Origin: JAAYGD01 sp964609995
GTDB lineage: Bacteria > Bacillota_I > Bacilli_A > RF39 > UBA660
Reading direction: 5' to 3'
Assembly (NCBI GenBank): GCA_964609995.1
Contig: CAZSTI010000001.1
Location: forward strand, 1 to 64,000
Length of the DNA: 64,000 nt
Position 1 is the first letter of the stretch. Every line of letters starts with the position of its first letter. Shown here in pieces: positions 26,076 to 34,747 of the stretch. The notes beneath the pieces are model-generated. The model was given only the letters and a program-made list of their open reading frames with translations. It was not told the origin of the DNA and made no database searches. The position numbers and the translations under genes were made by a program.

Positions 26076-26256
26076 CTTTATAAACAATTGCGTTTGTTGG
26101 ACAATTTTCTAGTGCTTCCATACCTATATTTTTAAATTCACTATCAACATTTTCTTTGGCTATTGCAAGATTATCGGAATCAAATTCGAATACCTCTGGC
26201 GCAATATTTACACATGAACCACATCCAATACATTTTTCTTTTTCTACATAAAACAT
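26065..26256 (-). CDS. [4Fe-4S] ferredoxin
   Basis: 63 residues. CIGCGSC (Cys10, 13 and 16) and a distal CPTNAI Cys near residue 53 give four ligands for a single [4Fe-4S] cluster, the Bacillus/Thermotoga-type monocluster ferredoxin. The acidic middle is usual for an electron carrier. No partner oxidoreductase is adjacent. It is a single-gene unit with its own promoter and a shared terminator. Confidence 0.9.
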   Translation of the reverse strand: MFYVEKEKCIGCGSCVNIAPEVFEFDSDNLAIAKENVDSEFKNIGMEALENCPTNAIVYKEKE

Positions 26257-26275
26257 TTTATCACCACCATAAATA

Positions 26276-26304
26276 ATTATATTTTATTAAGCTATTAAAA
26301 TCAA
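26276..26304 (-). promoter_or_regulatory. Promoter of the ferredoxin gene
   Basis: On the minus strand, TTGATT (26304-26299), a 17-base spacer and TATAAT (26281-26276), about 20 bases before the start codon with a GGTGGTGAT ribosome site. Confidence 0.75.
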
Positions 26305-26362
26305 CCTTAATTATTTAAAAAATGTCAATAATATGTTATTATTATAATAGGTTGGTGATTAT

Positions 26363-27097
26363 ATGAAAACTAGGATGGAAAAATATCACAAAGAAAATAA
26401 TGAGGCTCCGAGAAGAGAAGAAAAAAATAGTTTTTTATATGAGGAAATCTATGTTGATAAGAAAGATCCAACTAGTAATATAACCTTAATTGATAATGTA
26501 AATGAAATAGATATAAATAAAATAAAAGAAATGATTAGTAGTAGAGAAACATATAAAAAATCAAGAGATTATAGTAATATTATTGGAATTGAAGAAAAAA
26601 AGAATGAAAAAATAAGTGTTGATTTAGATGAATCGAACACAAAAGATTATGATATAAATGAATTAATTAAAAAAAAGAAAGATGGGTTTGAGGAAGATTC
26701 TGAAAAAATTAGAAAAATCTCGAACACACAATATGATATTTTAAAAGGTTTGTCAATTAATTCAAAAGAATCCGATTTTTTCACTCAAGAAAAAGATTTA
26801 TCTCAAATGATGGAAAAAATAACTGACGTTGAAGAAAAGACTTTAGATTTATTTAGAGATTTAAAAGGCAATGATGATGAAGAAATTACTAGTTCTTCAA
26901 TAAACAATAGAAAGTTAGATATAAAATCAAATTCAAATACTTTTCAATTTGATAAAGATGATTTTGAAGATATAAATTCAAATATAAATAGTGAAAAAAG
27001 TTTTTCTAAAAAAATAACATTAATTTTTTTAATTGTAATAGCAATCTTAATAGGAATATTTTATTTGGTATCTCAATATATGATAAATTCTAATTGA
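26363..27097 (+). CDS. Tail-anchored acidic hypothetical protein
   Basis: 244 residues. About 215 residues are hydrophilic, rich in Glu, Asp, Lys and Asn, with helix-prone segments and no enzymatic motif. A single C-terminal membrane helix follows (about 220-240), ending in MINSN. There is no signal peptide, so the bulk is cytoplasmic. It is 7 bases ahead of the glycoside hydrolase-like gene and shares its promoter. TATAAT at 26343-26348 is a probable -10. A scaffolding or membrane-associated regulatory role is possible, but nothing in the sequence names it. Confidence 0.65.
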   Translation: MKTRMEKYHKENNEAPRREEKNSFLYEEIYVDKKDPTSNITLIDNVNEIDINKIKEMISSRETYKKSRDYSNIIGIEEKKNEKISVDLDESNTKDYDINELIKKKKDGFEEDSEKIRKISNTQYDILKGLSINSKESDFFTQEKDLSQMMEKITDVEEKTLDLFRDLKGNDDEEITSSSINNRKLDIKSNSNTFQFDKDDFEDINSNINSEKSFSKKITLIFLIVIAILIGIFYLVSQYMINSN

Positions 27098-27104
27098 GGT
27101 TAAT

Positions 27105-28787
27105 ATGATAAGAAAATTAAAGTGGAAAAGCATAATATTAATATTAATAATTATAATAATAATTGCATCAATAATTTTTGTTATATTAACTTCAAATAAA
27201 AAAGAAGTAATTAAAGAAAAATATGTTCATTTATATGTTTCTAGCAAAGACAATACTGCTTATTTATATGATTTAAATCTTGAAAAATCAGAAGAAATAA
27301 ATAGAGGCTACAAAATAATTGTAAATGAAAAAAAATATGTTGATGAAAATAGTTATATTGAAATAACTTATAATAACAAAAAAGTATTAGTATTAAAGGA
27401 AGATTTAGTAAAAGATAGAATAGAAATAGTGAAAGAAAAAGAAATATATGTTAGAACACATGCAACTCTGTATGAAGATATTAATAATTCGAAAATAAAT
27501 GGAGTATCTAATAAAGGGGATAAATTAGATGTTATTGGTTATGATAAATTATTAGATACTGGTGAAGTAAACGCTTATAAAGTTGTTAAAGAAGGTATTG
27601 AAAGTTATATATACAAAAAATATGTAGTATTAAATGAAGAAGATGCTTTATTGAATTATGAACCCGATAAATTTTATGCTATACATCAAAAAAGAAAAGA
27701 TGTTTATAGCAATGTTGGAGGTTCGGGAGCTAATCTAGATTATTATCCTGTTATTAAACCAATTTTTGAAGATAATGTAATGCCAGAAAAAGTTTATGCG
27801 CTATATTTAAATGGTGGAAGAAATGTAATTGGAAATATTGATGCATATATTGAGTACGCTAAAAAAACAAAAATTAATGCTTTTGTAGTGGATATAAAAG
27901 ATTATAAAGCCCCTGCTTATAAATCTAAAGTATATGAAAGAATGTCTCCAACCAATTATAAATATGGAATAAATAGTTTTGATAATTACAAAAATGCAAT
28001 AAAAAAATTAAAAGATAATGGTTTTTATGTTATTGGAAGAATAACGGCATTTAAAGATAACTATTTAGTTAAAGACAATCCAGAAGTTGGAATATTTGAT
28101 AAAAGATATGGTAAACCTTTTGATGATGGAACTTGGCCAAGTGCATTTAATAGGTTTGTATGGGAATTTAATATAGAACTTGCAAAAGAATCAGTTAAGG
28201 AAATGGGATTTAATGAAATACAGTTTGATTATGTAAGATTTCCAGATAGAATAGTGGGATTAGAAAAAAATAACAGCTTAGATTTTAGAAATGAGTACGA
28301 AGAGGAAAAGGTTCAAGCTATTCAAAGATTTTTAATGTACGCATGTGATGAAATACATAAGTTAAATGCTTATGTATCTGCAGATGTTTTTGGAGAATCC
28401 GTTAATAAATATATAACAGCTTATGGGCAATATTGGCCCGCAATATCAAATGTAGTTGATGTAATAAGCGGAATGCCTTACCCAGATCATTTTGCATTAA
28501 ATTCTTATGGAATACCTATTCCTTGGGAAAAACCTTATGATTTGATGTATAATTGGTCAAAGGAAGCATATAATAGACAACAAGAAATACCAACACCGGC
28601 AATAGTAAGAACATGGATTTTAGCACAAAACCCAATGCAAGGATATAAATATAATTCTAGTGAAATAGAACAACAAATTAGAGCATTATTTGACGCTAAA
28701 TTAAATGGAGGATATATGACTTGGTCGTCATCATCAAGCCTCACTGGATATAAAAATAGAAACAGCGCATATACAAAGGAGTATTAA
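27105..28787 (+). CDS. DUF4015-type putative glycoside hydrolase, membrane-anchored
   Basis: 560 residues. An N-terminal signal anchor (about 9-32) is followed by an SH3b-like domain (about 110-185: IYVRTHATLYEDINNSK, then GDKLDVIGY) and a TIM-barrel-like domain (about 220-560). The sequence VYALYLNGGRNVIGNIDAYI, then FVVDIKDY, WPSAFNRFVWEFNIELAKE and IQFDYVRFPD, is typical of the COG1306/DUF4015 putative glycoside hydrolases of Bacillota. These are extracellular, membrane-tethered enzymes thought to act on wall or capsular polysaccharide; the substrate is unknown. It is flanked by the tail-anchored protein and yutD-like gene in one operon. Confidence 0.8.
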   Translation: MIRKLKWKSIILILIIIIIIASIIFVILTSNKKEVIKEKYVHLYVSSKDNTAYLYDLNLEKSEEINRGYKIIVNEKKYVDENSYIEITYNNKKVLVLKEDLVKDRIEIVKEKEIYVRTHATLYEDINNSKINGVSNKGDKLDVIGYDKLLDTGEVNAYKVVKEGIESYIYKKYVVLNEEDALLNYEPDKFYAIHQKRKDVYSNVGGSGANLDYYPVIKPIFEDNVMPEKVYALYLNGGRNVIGNIDAYIEYAKKTKINAFVVDIKDYKAPAYKSKVYERMSPTNYKYGINSFDNYKNAIKKLKDNGFYVIGRITAFKDNYLVKDNPEVGIFDKRYGKPFDDGTWPSAFNRFVWEFNIELAKESVKEMGFNEIQFDYVRFPDRIVGLEKNNSLDFRNEYEEEKVQAIQRFLMYACDEIHKLNAYVSADVFGESVNKYITAYGQYWPAISNVVDVISGMPYPDHFALNSYGIPIPWEKPYDLMYNWSKEAYNRQQEIPTPAIVRTWILAQNPMQGYKYNSSEIEQQIRALFDAKLNGGYMTWSSSSSLTGYKNRNSAYTKEY

Positions 28788-28788
28788 T

Positions 28789-29067
28789 ATGAAAATAGTA
28801 TTAGAAAACAATGAGTACGAATTAGAAAAAAATGAAAAAGAAGGATTTAATTTAGAAGAATTAAAATTAAAATATACGGATTATTTTTATGATTTTGATT
28901 ATATAATTGGAGATTGGGCTTATGGAAAAATGAGACTTAAAGGTTTTTATGATTCAAATAATAAAAAAGCAAATAATATAAACAACATTAAGGATGTAGA
29001 TAAGTATATAAAAAACAACTGTGCTTATAATTGTAAGTATTTTATTATAAAAAAGGTATACAAATAA
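28789..29067 (+). CDS. yutD: YutD family protein
   Basis: 92 residues. The core FDYIIGDWAYGKMRLKGFYD near residue 38, followed by a short basic region and CAYNCKYFIIKK, is the diagnostic YutD (DUF1027) pattern of Bacilli. The biochemical role is not established. It begins one base after the glycoside hydrolase stop, with AGGAG inside the end of that gene. Confidence 0.88.
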   Translation: MKIVLENNEYELEKNEKEGFNLEELKLKYTDYFYDFDYIIGDWAYGKMRLKGFYDSNNKKANNINNIKDVDKYIKNNCAYNCKYFIIKKVYK

Positions 29068-29077
29068 TAATTAATTA

Positions 29078-29086
29078 TGATATAAT
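29078..29086 (+). promoter_or_regulatory. Extended -10 promoter
   Basis: TGATATAAT (29078-29086), about 32 bases before ATG 29119 with GAGGTGAAC; no clear -35. Confidence 0.55.
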
Positions 29087-29118
29087 TAAATCAATAAAGA
29101 ATAAAGAGGTGAACGATT

Positions 29119-29400
29119 ATGGAAGAAAAACAAACAATAATAGTTTTAGCAGAAGATGGTACTGAGAAAGAAGCAGAAGTATTAACTGTTTTTAATATGA
29201 AATCAACTGGTAAGGATTATATCCTATATACATTAAATGAACCCGATGAAAACGATATGGTTAGAATTTATGCATCTATTTTAGTAGAAAAAGACGGGAC
29301 ATATTCTTTTGAAGTAATAGAATCTGATGAAGAATGGGTTCAAGTTAAGGATGTAATGAAACAAATGGCAAAAGCTGGCCAAGAAGAAACGAATAATTAA
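29119..29400 (+). CDS. DUF1292 (YrzB-like) protein
   Basis: 93 residues. The opening QTIIVLAEDGTEKEAEVLTVF, followed by GKDYILYTLNEPDENDM and IYASILVEKDGTYSFEVIESDEEW, is the typical DUF1292 sequence. The protein is acidic, small and cytoplasmic; its role is unknown. It precedes the repeat protein gene by 20 bases, so the two are probably co-transcribed. Confidence 0.85.
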   Translation: MEEKQTIIVLAEDGTEKEAEVLTVFNMKSTGKDYILYTLNEPDENDMVRIYASILVEKDGTYSFEVIESDEEWVQVKDVMKQMAKAGQEETNN

Positions 29401-29420
29401 TATAAAAGGAGGAACATAAA

Positions 29421-30679
29421 ATGGGAGGAACATTAGTAATTGAAGGAGTAAGTTATATTGATATTAGTGGTAGAACTAGTTCTTTTGAAAAGGCTGTTTT
29501 ATCAACTTCAAGATCAATATTATCAAGAATGAATGCAATGAGAGGTTTATTAAAAAATTATTTAACAAATCTTGATTTAATAGTTGAGAAAAAAGTTGAA
29601 ACTCCAGAAATACAAACCATTGCATTACCAACTCAAGAACAAACACTTACTACTGCAGCTATAGAACAAGAAATTCCTGTTGTGAATTTTGTAACACCGG
29701 TTCAAGAACCTTTGGTAACTGAAATACCAGTTCAAGAACCAGTAATGACTACTGTAGCTGAAGTTCCAGCTATGCAAGTTGAAACNNNNNNNNNNNNNNN
29801 NNNNNNNNNNNNNNNNNNNNNNNNNNNNNNNNNNNNNNNNNNNNNNNNNNNNNNNNNNNNNNNNNNNNNNNNNNNNNNNNNNNNNTTCAAGAACCAGTAA
29901 TGACTACTGTAGCTGAAGTTCCAGCTATGCAAGTTGAAACACCAATTCAAGAACCAATTAAAAAGGATTTATATGTAGTAGAAACAAGTAAAAATAGAAC
30001 AGTTCGTGTTCCTCAAGTATATTTAGGGTATTTTATTAAGTCAAAAGAAGCAATTGACAAGGGAACTCAAGAACCAGTCGTTGCTGCTGCAAAGGAAGAA
30101 ACAACTCCAGTTCAAGAGCCGGTTGTTGCTGCTGCGATGGAAGAAACAACTCCAGTTCAAGAACCGATTGTTGTTGTTGCAATGGAAGAACAAATAAAAC
30201 CTGAAGAAAGCGTTGAAGTGGAAAAACCAAAAGAGATGGATAATGTTTCTGCAATTGGACCAACTTCTAACGATAATATAAAATCTATGATTGAAGATGT
30301 TGCGAAAATGAAAAGCGAAAGAGACAATGCTGTTAATGAAAACGAAACTTTACGAGAAAGACTTTTAAAAGAGACAGAAAAAGCTAATTCATTAAACAGT
30401 AAATTAAGTGAATTAGAATTAAATAATGGAAAATTATCTGGCGAATTGGTTTCATTAAAAAGTGAATTAGTTGAAGTTAATGATCGTCATAGTCAAGAAA
30501 ATTCTTTATTAAAAAGTAAATTAACAATAATGGAGAATAAAGTTAATGATTTAACTGATGCGGCTAGTAGGGTTGATGAATATAAAAATAGAGCCGAACA
30601 AGCAGAACATAAATTAATATATGTTCTTGATAATTTGCAAGGTGTAATTAATAATGATTCTAAACAAAAAGCAGCTTAA
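29421..30679 (+). CDS. VQEP-repeat and coiled-coil protein, interrupted by an assembly gap
   Basis: Two coding pieces, 29421-29785 and 29886-30679, belong to one gene broken by 100 N. The left piece starts with AAAGGAGG and encodes a structured-looking 70-residue head (GGTLVIEGVSYIDISGRTSS), then a Thr/Pro/Val/Glu-rich linker of VQEP repeats. The right piece continues the same repeats, then a 30-residue insert (DLYVVETSKNRTVRVPQVYLGYF), more VQEP repeats and a coiled coil of about 140 residues. No signal peptide or membrane helix is visible, so it is probably cytoplasmic. Family unknown. The frames of the two pieces differ only because the N count is arbitrary. Confidence 0.75.
29731..29940 (+). 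repeat. Identical 55-base copies flanking the assembly gap
   Basis: 29731-29785 and 29886-29940 are identical, encoding VQEPVMTTVAEVPAMQVET. The assembler probably stopped inside a tandem array of this 57-base unit, so the true copy number is unknown. Confidence 0.9.
29786..29885. other. Assembly gap (100 N)
   Basis: A run of exactly 100 N, the usual placeholder for a gap of unknown length, within the repeat gene. Confidence 0.99.
30095..30184 (+). repeat. Two 45-base tandem repeats in the VQEP protein
   Basis: Two in-frame 15-residue units, EETTPVQEPVVAAAM and EETTPVQEPIVVVAM, sit directly before the coiled coil. They differ slightly, unlike the identical copies at the gap. Confidence 0.85.
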
Positions 30680-30681
30680 TT

Positions 30682-30704
30682 AAAGAGAGAAATCTCTTTT
30701 TTTT
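30682..30704 (+). terminator. Intrinsic terminator
   Basis: AAAGAGA (30682-30688), a GAAA tetraloop and TCTCTTT (30693-30699) followed by T residues, just after the stop of the repeat gene. Confidence 0.85.
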
Positions 30705-30716
30705 ATTGGTTTATAA

Positions 30717-30725
30717 TGATATAAT
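30717..30725 (+). promoter_or_regulatory. Extended -10 promoter of thiI
   Basis: TGATATAAT with TATAAT at 30720-30725, 20 bases before ATG 30745; no clear -35. Confidence 0.55.
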
Positions 30726-30744
30726 TATAACGAGTTGATTAATT

Positions 30745-31929
30745 ATGAAAAAAGTTATTATGATTAGATATGCAGAATTATCTACAAAGAAAGACAATAT
30801 TAATTATTTTCTAGATAAATTAGAGTCTAATGTTTCAAAATCATTGGATGAGTATAAAATGAAAATTATAAAATATAAATCTAGAATGTATATAGATGTT
30901 GCTTTCAATCAAAATGAAAAATTAATAATAGAAAAATTAATTGAAATTCCTGGAATAATTGGAATTTCTTTATCTTATGTTGTCAATACTTATTTATTAG
31001 ATATTTCTAATTCAGTTATAGAGATAATTAAGGAATTGGAATTCAATACTTTTAAAGTTGAAACCAAGAGGATAAATAAGGGATTTAAGTATACTTCAAT
31101 GGAAGTATCTAAAATTGTTGGAAGCAATGTAATAGATATGTATAATAAAAAAGTAGATATTCATAATCCGGAATTAACAATAAATATTGAAATAAGAGAC
31201 TCTTTTAATACTTATATATATTTAAATGAATATAAAGGTTTGGGAGGTTATCCAGTAGGAAGTAATGGAAGAGCATTACTTATGTTGAGTGGGGGCATTG
31301 ATTCTCCTGTAGCGGCTTATTTATCTATAAAAAGAGGTATATCGATAGATGCAATATATTTTGAATCATTACCACATACAAGTTTAGAAGCAAGAAATAA
31401 AGTTATTAAATTATGTAAGATATTAAATGCTTATTCATATGATATTAATTTATATATAATACCTTTTACAAAATTACAAGAAGAAATATATAAAAAAGTA
31501 GATAATAGTTATGTTATAACTATTATGAGAAGAATGATGTATAGAATCAGTGAATTGCTTGCTAAGAAGTACGACTTAAAATTAATTATTAATGGAGAAA
31601 GCATTGGTCAAGTTTCTAGCCAAACCATTTCTAATATATATGTTATAAATGAAGTGACTAAAATGCCTATTATTAGGCCTTTAGCTTGTATGGATAAAAC
31701 CGAAATAATAAATATTGCTAAAAAAATTAATACATATGATACAAGTATTCTTCCTTATGAAGATTGTTGTACCATTTTTGTGCCAGTTCATCCTATACTT
31801 AATCCTAGTTTGGAAAAATGTGTAGAATATGAAATGAGAATTGATTATGAAAAGTTAATAATAGAATGTATATCTAATGTTATTACGATACCTATTACAA
31901 AAGCTAATACATATAAAGATATACTATAA
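30745..31929 (+). CDS. thiI: tRNA 4-thiouridine synthase ThiI
   Basis: 394 residues. An N-terminal ferredoxin-like/THUMP region (to about 165) is followed by the adenylating PP-loop in LLMLSGGIDSPVAAYL near 178 and the conserved GESIGQVSSQT near 292. The C-terminal rhodanese domain of the enterobacterial enzyme is absent, as in Bacilli. It transfers sulfur to uridine 8 of tRNA and may feed thiamine synthesis. The dedicated cysteine desulfurase often found next to it is not adjacent here, so another desulfurase must supply sulfur. Confidence 0.93.
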   Translation: MKKVIMIRYAELSTKKDNINYFLDKLESNVSKSLDEYKMKIIKYKSRMYIDVAFNQNEKLIIEKLIEIPGIIGISLSYVVNTYLLDISNSVIEIIKELEFNTFKVETKRINKGFKYTSMEVSKIVGSNVIDMYNKKVDIHNPELTINIEIRDSFNTYIYLNEYKGLGGYPVGSNGRALLMLSGGIDSPVAAYLSIKRGISIDAIYFESLPHTSLEARNKVIKLCKILNAYSYDINLYIIPFTKLQEEIYKKVDNSYVITIMRRMMYRISELLAKKYDLKLIINGESIGQVSSQTISNIYVINEVTKMPIIRPLACMDKTEIINIAKKINTYDTSILPYEDCCTIFVPVHPILNPSLEKCVEYEMRIDYEKLIIECISNVITIPITKANTYKDIL

Positions 31930-31933
31930 AATA

Positions 31934-31942
31934 TGGTATAAT
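31934..31942 (+). promoter_or_regulatory. Extended -10 promoter of ackA
   Basis: TGGTATAAT (TATAAT 31937-31942) directly after the thiI stop and 15 bases before the ackA start. Confidence 0.55.
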
Positions 31943-31957
31943 ATTTATGGAGGACTT

Positions 31958-33133
31958 ATGAAAATATTATGTATTAATGCAGGTAGCTCAACAATAAAGT
32001 TTCAATTGTTTGAAATGCCTAAAGAAGAAGTATTAGTTTCGGCTAATTTTGAAAAAATTGGAGAACCTAATAGTTTTTATTCATTTAAAATAAATGGAGA
32101 AAAAATTAAAAAAGAAATTGAATTAGAAAATCATAAGATTGCAACTAGTATTTTTTTAAATGAATTAATTAATTTAAAAATAATATCTAATTATGATGAA
32201 ATAGAAGGAATAGGCCATAGAGTAGTTCAAGGTGGAAGTAAATATACAAAGAGTGTAATTATAAATGAAGAGGTAATAAAAGATGTTGAATCATATATAC
32301 CTTTGGCTCCACTTCATAATTCTGCAAATTTAATGGGTATAAGTGAAGCAATCAAATTATTACCTAATATTAAGAATGTAGCGGTTTTTGATACATCTTT
32401 TCACCAAACAATGAAAAAGGATCAATATGTATATTCGACACCATATGAATGGTTTGAAAAATATAATGTTAGACGATATGGATTTCATGGAACAAGTCAT
32501 AAATATTTATATAGTACTATAAAGAAGTTATTAGATAAAGATTTAAAAGTGATTACTTGTCATTTGGGCAGTGGTTCAAGTATTGCCGCAATTGATAAAG
32601 GAAATGTTGTTGCTACTTCTATGGGATTTACTCCTTTGGGTGGAATAGCAATGGGAACAAGATGTGGAGATATTGATCCTTCAATATTATCTTATATTAT
32701 GAAAAATACTAATAAATCAATAGATGAAGTTACTAATGATTTAAATAAAAAAAGTGGATTTTTAGGAATAAGTGGAATAAGTGGTGATTCTAGAGAAATA
32801 GAAGATGGAATAGCAGCTGGAAATGATCGATGCAGATTGGCTCAAGATATTTTTGTTAATAGAGTTGTATCATTTGTGTCTTATTATTACGTATTATTAA
32901 ATAAACCAGATGTTATTGTTTTTTCAGCAGGAATAGGAGAGAACTCTTCTATGGTAAGAGAGGAGATAATCAATAAGTTAAATTGCTTAAATATTTTTGT
33001 TGATAAAGAGCAAAACAATGTTAGGGGAAAAATTCAAAAAATATCTAATGATAATTCTGATGTATTATGTTATGTTATTCCTACTAATGAAGAACTTATG
33101 ATTGCAAGAGAAACTTATGAATTGATTAGTTAG
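31958..33133 (+). CDS. ackA: Acetate kinase
   Basis: 391 residues from ATG 31958, chosen over an upstream in-frame ATG inside thiI because GGAGG lies at 31949-31953 and the family N-terminus MKILCINAGSSTIKFQL begins here. Active-site elements are present: RYGFHGTSHKYL near 175, HLGSGSSIAAI near 205 and GIGENSSMVREE near 325. The enzyme converts acetyl phosphate and ADP to acetate and ATP, the final ATP-yielding step of acetogenic fermentation. No phosphotransacetylase gene is in the window. Confidence 0.95.
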   Translation: MKILCINAGSSTIKFQLFEMPKEEVLVSANFEKIGEPNSFYSFKINGEKIKKEIELENHKIATSIFLNELINLKIISNYDEIEGIGHRVVQGGSKYTKSVIINEEVIKDVESYIPLAPLHNSANLMGISEAIKLLPNIKNVAVFDTSFHQTMKKDQYVYSTPYEWFEKYNVRRYGFHGTSHKYLYSTIKKLLDKDLKVITCHLGSGSSIAAIDKGNVVATSMGFTPLGGIAMGTRCGDIDPSILSYIMKNTNKSIDEVTNDLNKKSGFLGISGISGDSREIEDGIAAGNDRCRLAQDIFVNRVVSFVSYYYVLLNKPDVIVFSAGIGENSSMVREEIINKLNCLNIFVDKEQNNVRGKIQKISNDNSDVLCYVIPTNEELMIARETYELIS

Positions 33134-33142
33134 AGAGGTAAT

Positions 33143-34096
33143 ATGTATAAAGAAATATACAAAGAAATAAAGAGCTTTAATAATATTGTAATTGCAAGAC
33201 ATATTGGAGCTGATCCGGATGCTTTAGGAGCTCAATTTGCATTAAAATCAATTATATTAAATGCTTTTCCAAAAAAGAAAGTATATGCTGCGGGGAGTAG
33301 ATCTTCTAAGTTTAAATCTATAGGCAAAACTGATTATATAGATGAAAATTTTGATTATTCAAATGCTTTATTAATTGTACTTGATACTCCAATTATAAGA
33401 AGAATTGATATTGAAAACTTTGAGAAATATGGAAAAACAATTAAAATAGATCATCATCCTTTTGATGAAAAATTTTGTGAAATAGAGTGGATAGATGATT
33501 CTTATTCAAGCGCTAGTGAAATGATTGCTGATTTGTCTTTAAATACTAAATTAGGTTTAAATAAGGAGGCTTCAGAGTATATTATGATTGGAATAATATC
33601 TGATTCCAATAGATTTTTATATGAAAATGCTAGTACAAAGACAATAAGATTAGTCTGTGATTTGATTGACAAATATGATATTGACAAAAACATTATTTAT
33701 GAGAAAGTATATATGAGAGATATGAATGAACTTAAATTACAAGGATATATATCTCAAAATATGATTATTACTGATAATAATGTTGGATACATATGTATAA
33801 CTGATGATATAATCAAAGAGTATAAAGTTGATGCTGCTAGTGCTGGAAATATGGTAAGTAATTTTTCATTTGTAAGTGAGTTACTAGTGTGGGTTACTTT
33901 TTCAGAAGATATTAAACAAAATTTAATAAGGGTTTCAATTAGATCCAGAGGTCCGGTAATTAATGATATTGCAAGCAAATATAATGGCGGAGGTCATAAA
34001 TTTGCAAGCGGTATTAGAATAAAAAACTTTGATCAAGTTGACGAAATAGTAAAAGAACTTGATGAAGTTGCAAAAAAATATAAGGAGAATTTATGA
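33143..34096 (+). CDS. nrnA: DHH-family phosphoesterase, NrnA-like
   Basis: 317 residues. DHH-domain motifs are IARHIGADPDALGAQ near 18, VLDTPIIRR near 80 and KIDHHPFDEKF near 102, the metal-binding residues; the DHHA1 substrate-binding loop NGGGHKFASGIRI lies near 285. Such enzymes degrade nanoRNA and, in relatives, pAp or cyclic dinucleotide products such as pApA. Length fits NrnA (about 310-320). It overlaps the ysxC gene by ATGA. Confidence 0.88.
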   Translation: MYKEIYKEIKSFNNIVIARHIGADPDALGAQFALKSIILNAFPKKKVYAAGSRSSKFKSIGKTDYIDENFDYSNALLIVLDTPIIRRIDIENFEKYGKTIKIDHHPFDEKFCEIEWIDDSYSSASEMIADLSLNTKLGLNKEASEYIMIGIISDSNRFLYENASTKTIRLVCDLIDKYDIDKNIIYEKVYMRDMNELKLQGYISQNMIITDNNVGYICITDDIIKEYKVDAASAGNMVSNFSFVSELLVWVTFSEDIKQNLIRVSIRSRGPVINDIASKYNGGGHKFASGIRIKNFDQVDEIVKELDEVAKKYKENL

Positions 34097-34689
34097 AAAT
34101 AATAAGTGCAGATATAGTAATAAGTGCAGTTAGACAAAGTCAATATCCTCCTGCAAAATTACCCGAATTTTTAGTGGTAGGAAAATCTAATGTAGGAAAA
34201 AGTAGTTTTATTAATACTTTAATGAATAGAAAGAGTTTGGCTAGAACTTCAAACAAACCCGGAAGAACTCAAACATTAAATTTTTATTTAGTCAATAATG
34301 ATTTCTATTTGGTTGATGTACCTGGTTATGGATATGCAACTACTACTCAAAAAAAACAATTGAAATTTGGAAAGATGATCGAAGAGTATATTGAAAATAG
34401 AGAGAACTTAAAAGAAGTTTTTATGTTAATAGATTTTAGACATAAACCTTCTAAAGATGATCTTATAATGTATAATTTCTTAAAATACTATAATTTGAAA
34501 GTTGTGTTGGTTGCTACTAAAGTTGATAAAGTTTCGAAAAATTTAAGAGATAAGAATATTAAGCAAATTAAGAATGCCATAGATTTAGTAGTTGGAGATT
34601 CTTTGTTATTATTTTCAAGTGTTTCTAAAGAGGGTAGAAAAGAAGCACATGATATAATAGGGAAATATTTAGATTTCATAGATGATTAA
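34093..34689 (+). CDS. ysxC: Ribosome-biogenesis GTPase YsxC/EngB
   Basis: 198 residues. G1 is GKSNVGKSS near 28, the G2 segment ARTSNKPGRTQTLNFY near 53, G3 DVPGYGYA near 75 and G4 TKVDK near 143. This circularly unpermuted TrmE-Era-EngA-YihA class GTPase is needed for 50S subunit assembly. The start codon overlaps the nrnA stop, implying coupled translation. It ends with its own terminator. Confidence 0.95.
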   Translation: MKIISADIVISAVRQSQYPPAKLPEFLVVGKSNVGKSSFINTLMNRKSLARTSNKPGRTQTLNFYLVNNDFYLVDVPGYGYATTTQKKQLKFGKMIEEYIENRENLKEVFMLIDFRHKPSKDDLIMYNFLKYYNLKVVLVATKVDKVSKNLRDKNIKQIKNAIDLVVGDSLLLFSSVSKEGRKEAHDIIGKYLDFIDD

Positions 34690-34709
34690 TTAGTCTATGT
34701 TTTTTTTTG
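34677..34709 (+). terminator. Intrinsic terminator overlapping the ysxC end
   Basis: CATAGA (34677-34682) pairs with TCTATG (34694-34699), followed by nine or more T residues. Confidence 0.75.
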
Positions 34710-34715
34710 TAATCG

Positions 34716-34724
34716 TGCTATAAT
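34716..34724 (+). promoter_or_regulatory. Extended -10 promoter of der
   Basis: TGCTATAAT (TATAAT 34719-34724) behind the terminator, 23 bases before ATG 34748. Confidence 0.6.
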
Positions 34725-34747
34725 TTATTAAGTTTTGGGGTGATATT

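Noticed and set aside
30036..30263. Minus-strand Leu/Gln-rich open frame
   Set aside because: It is antisense to the VQEP repeats of the coiled-coil protein and has no independent signals.
29900..30679. A separate second gene starting at the Met after the N run
   Set aside because: The Met at 29900 lies inside the 55-base repeat that also occurs before the gap, with no ribosome site; it is the continuation of the gene starting at 29421.
31877..31957. Longer N-terminus for acetate kinase
   Set aside because: The extra 27 residues overlap thiI, do not fit the family, and GGAGG precedes the downstream ATG at 31958.
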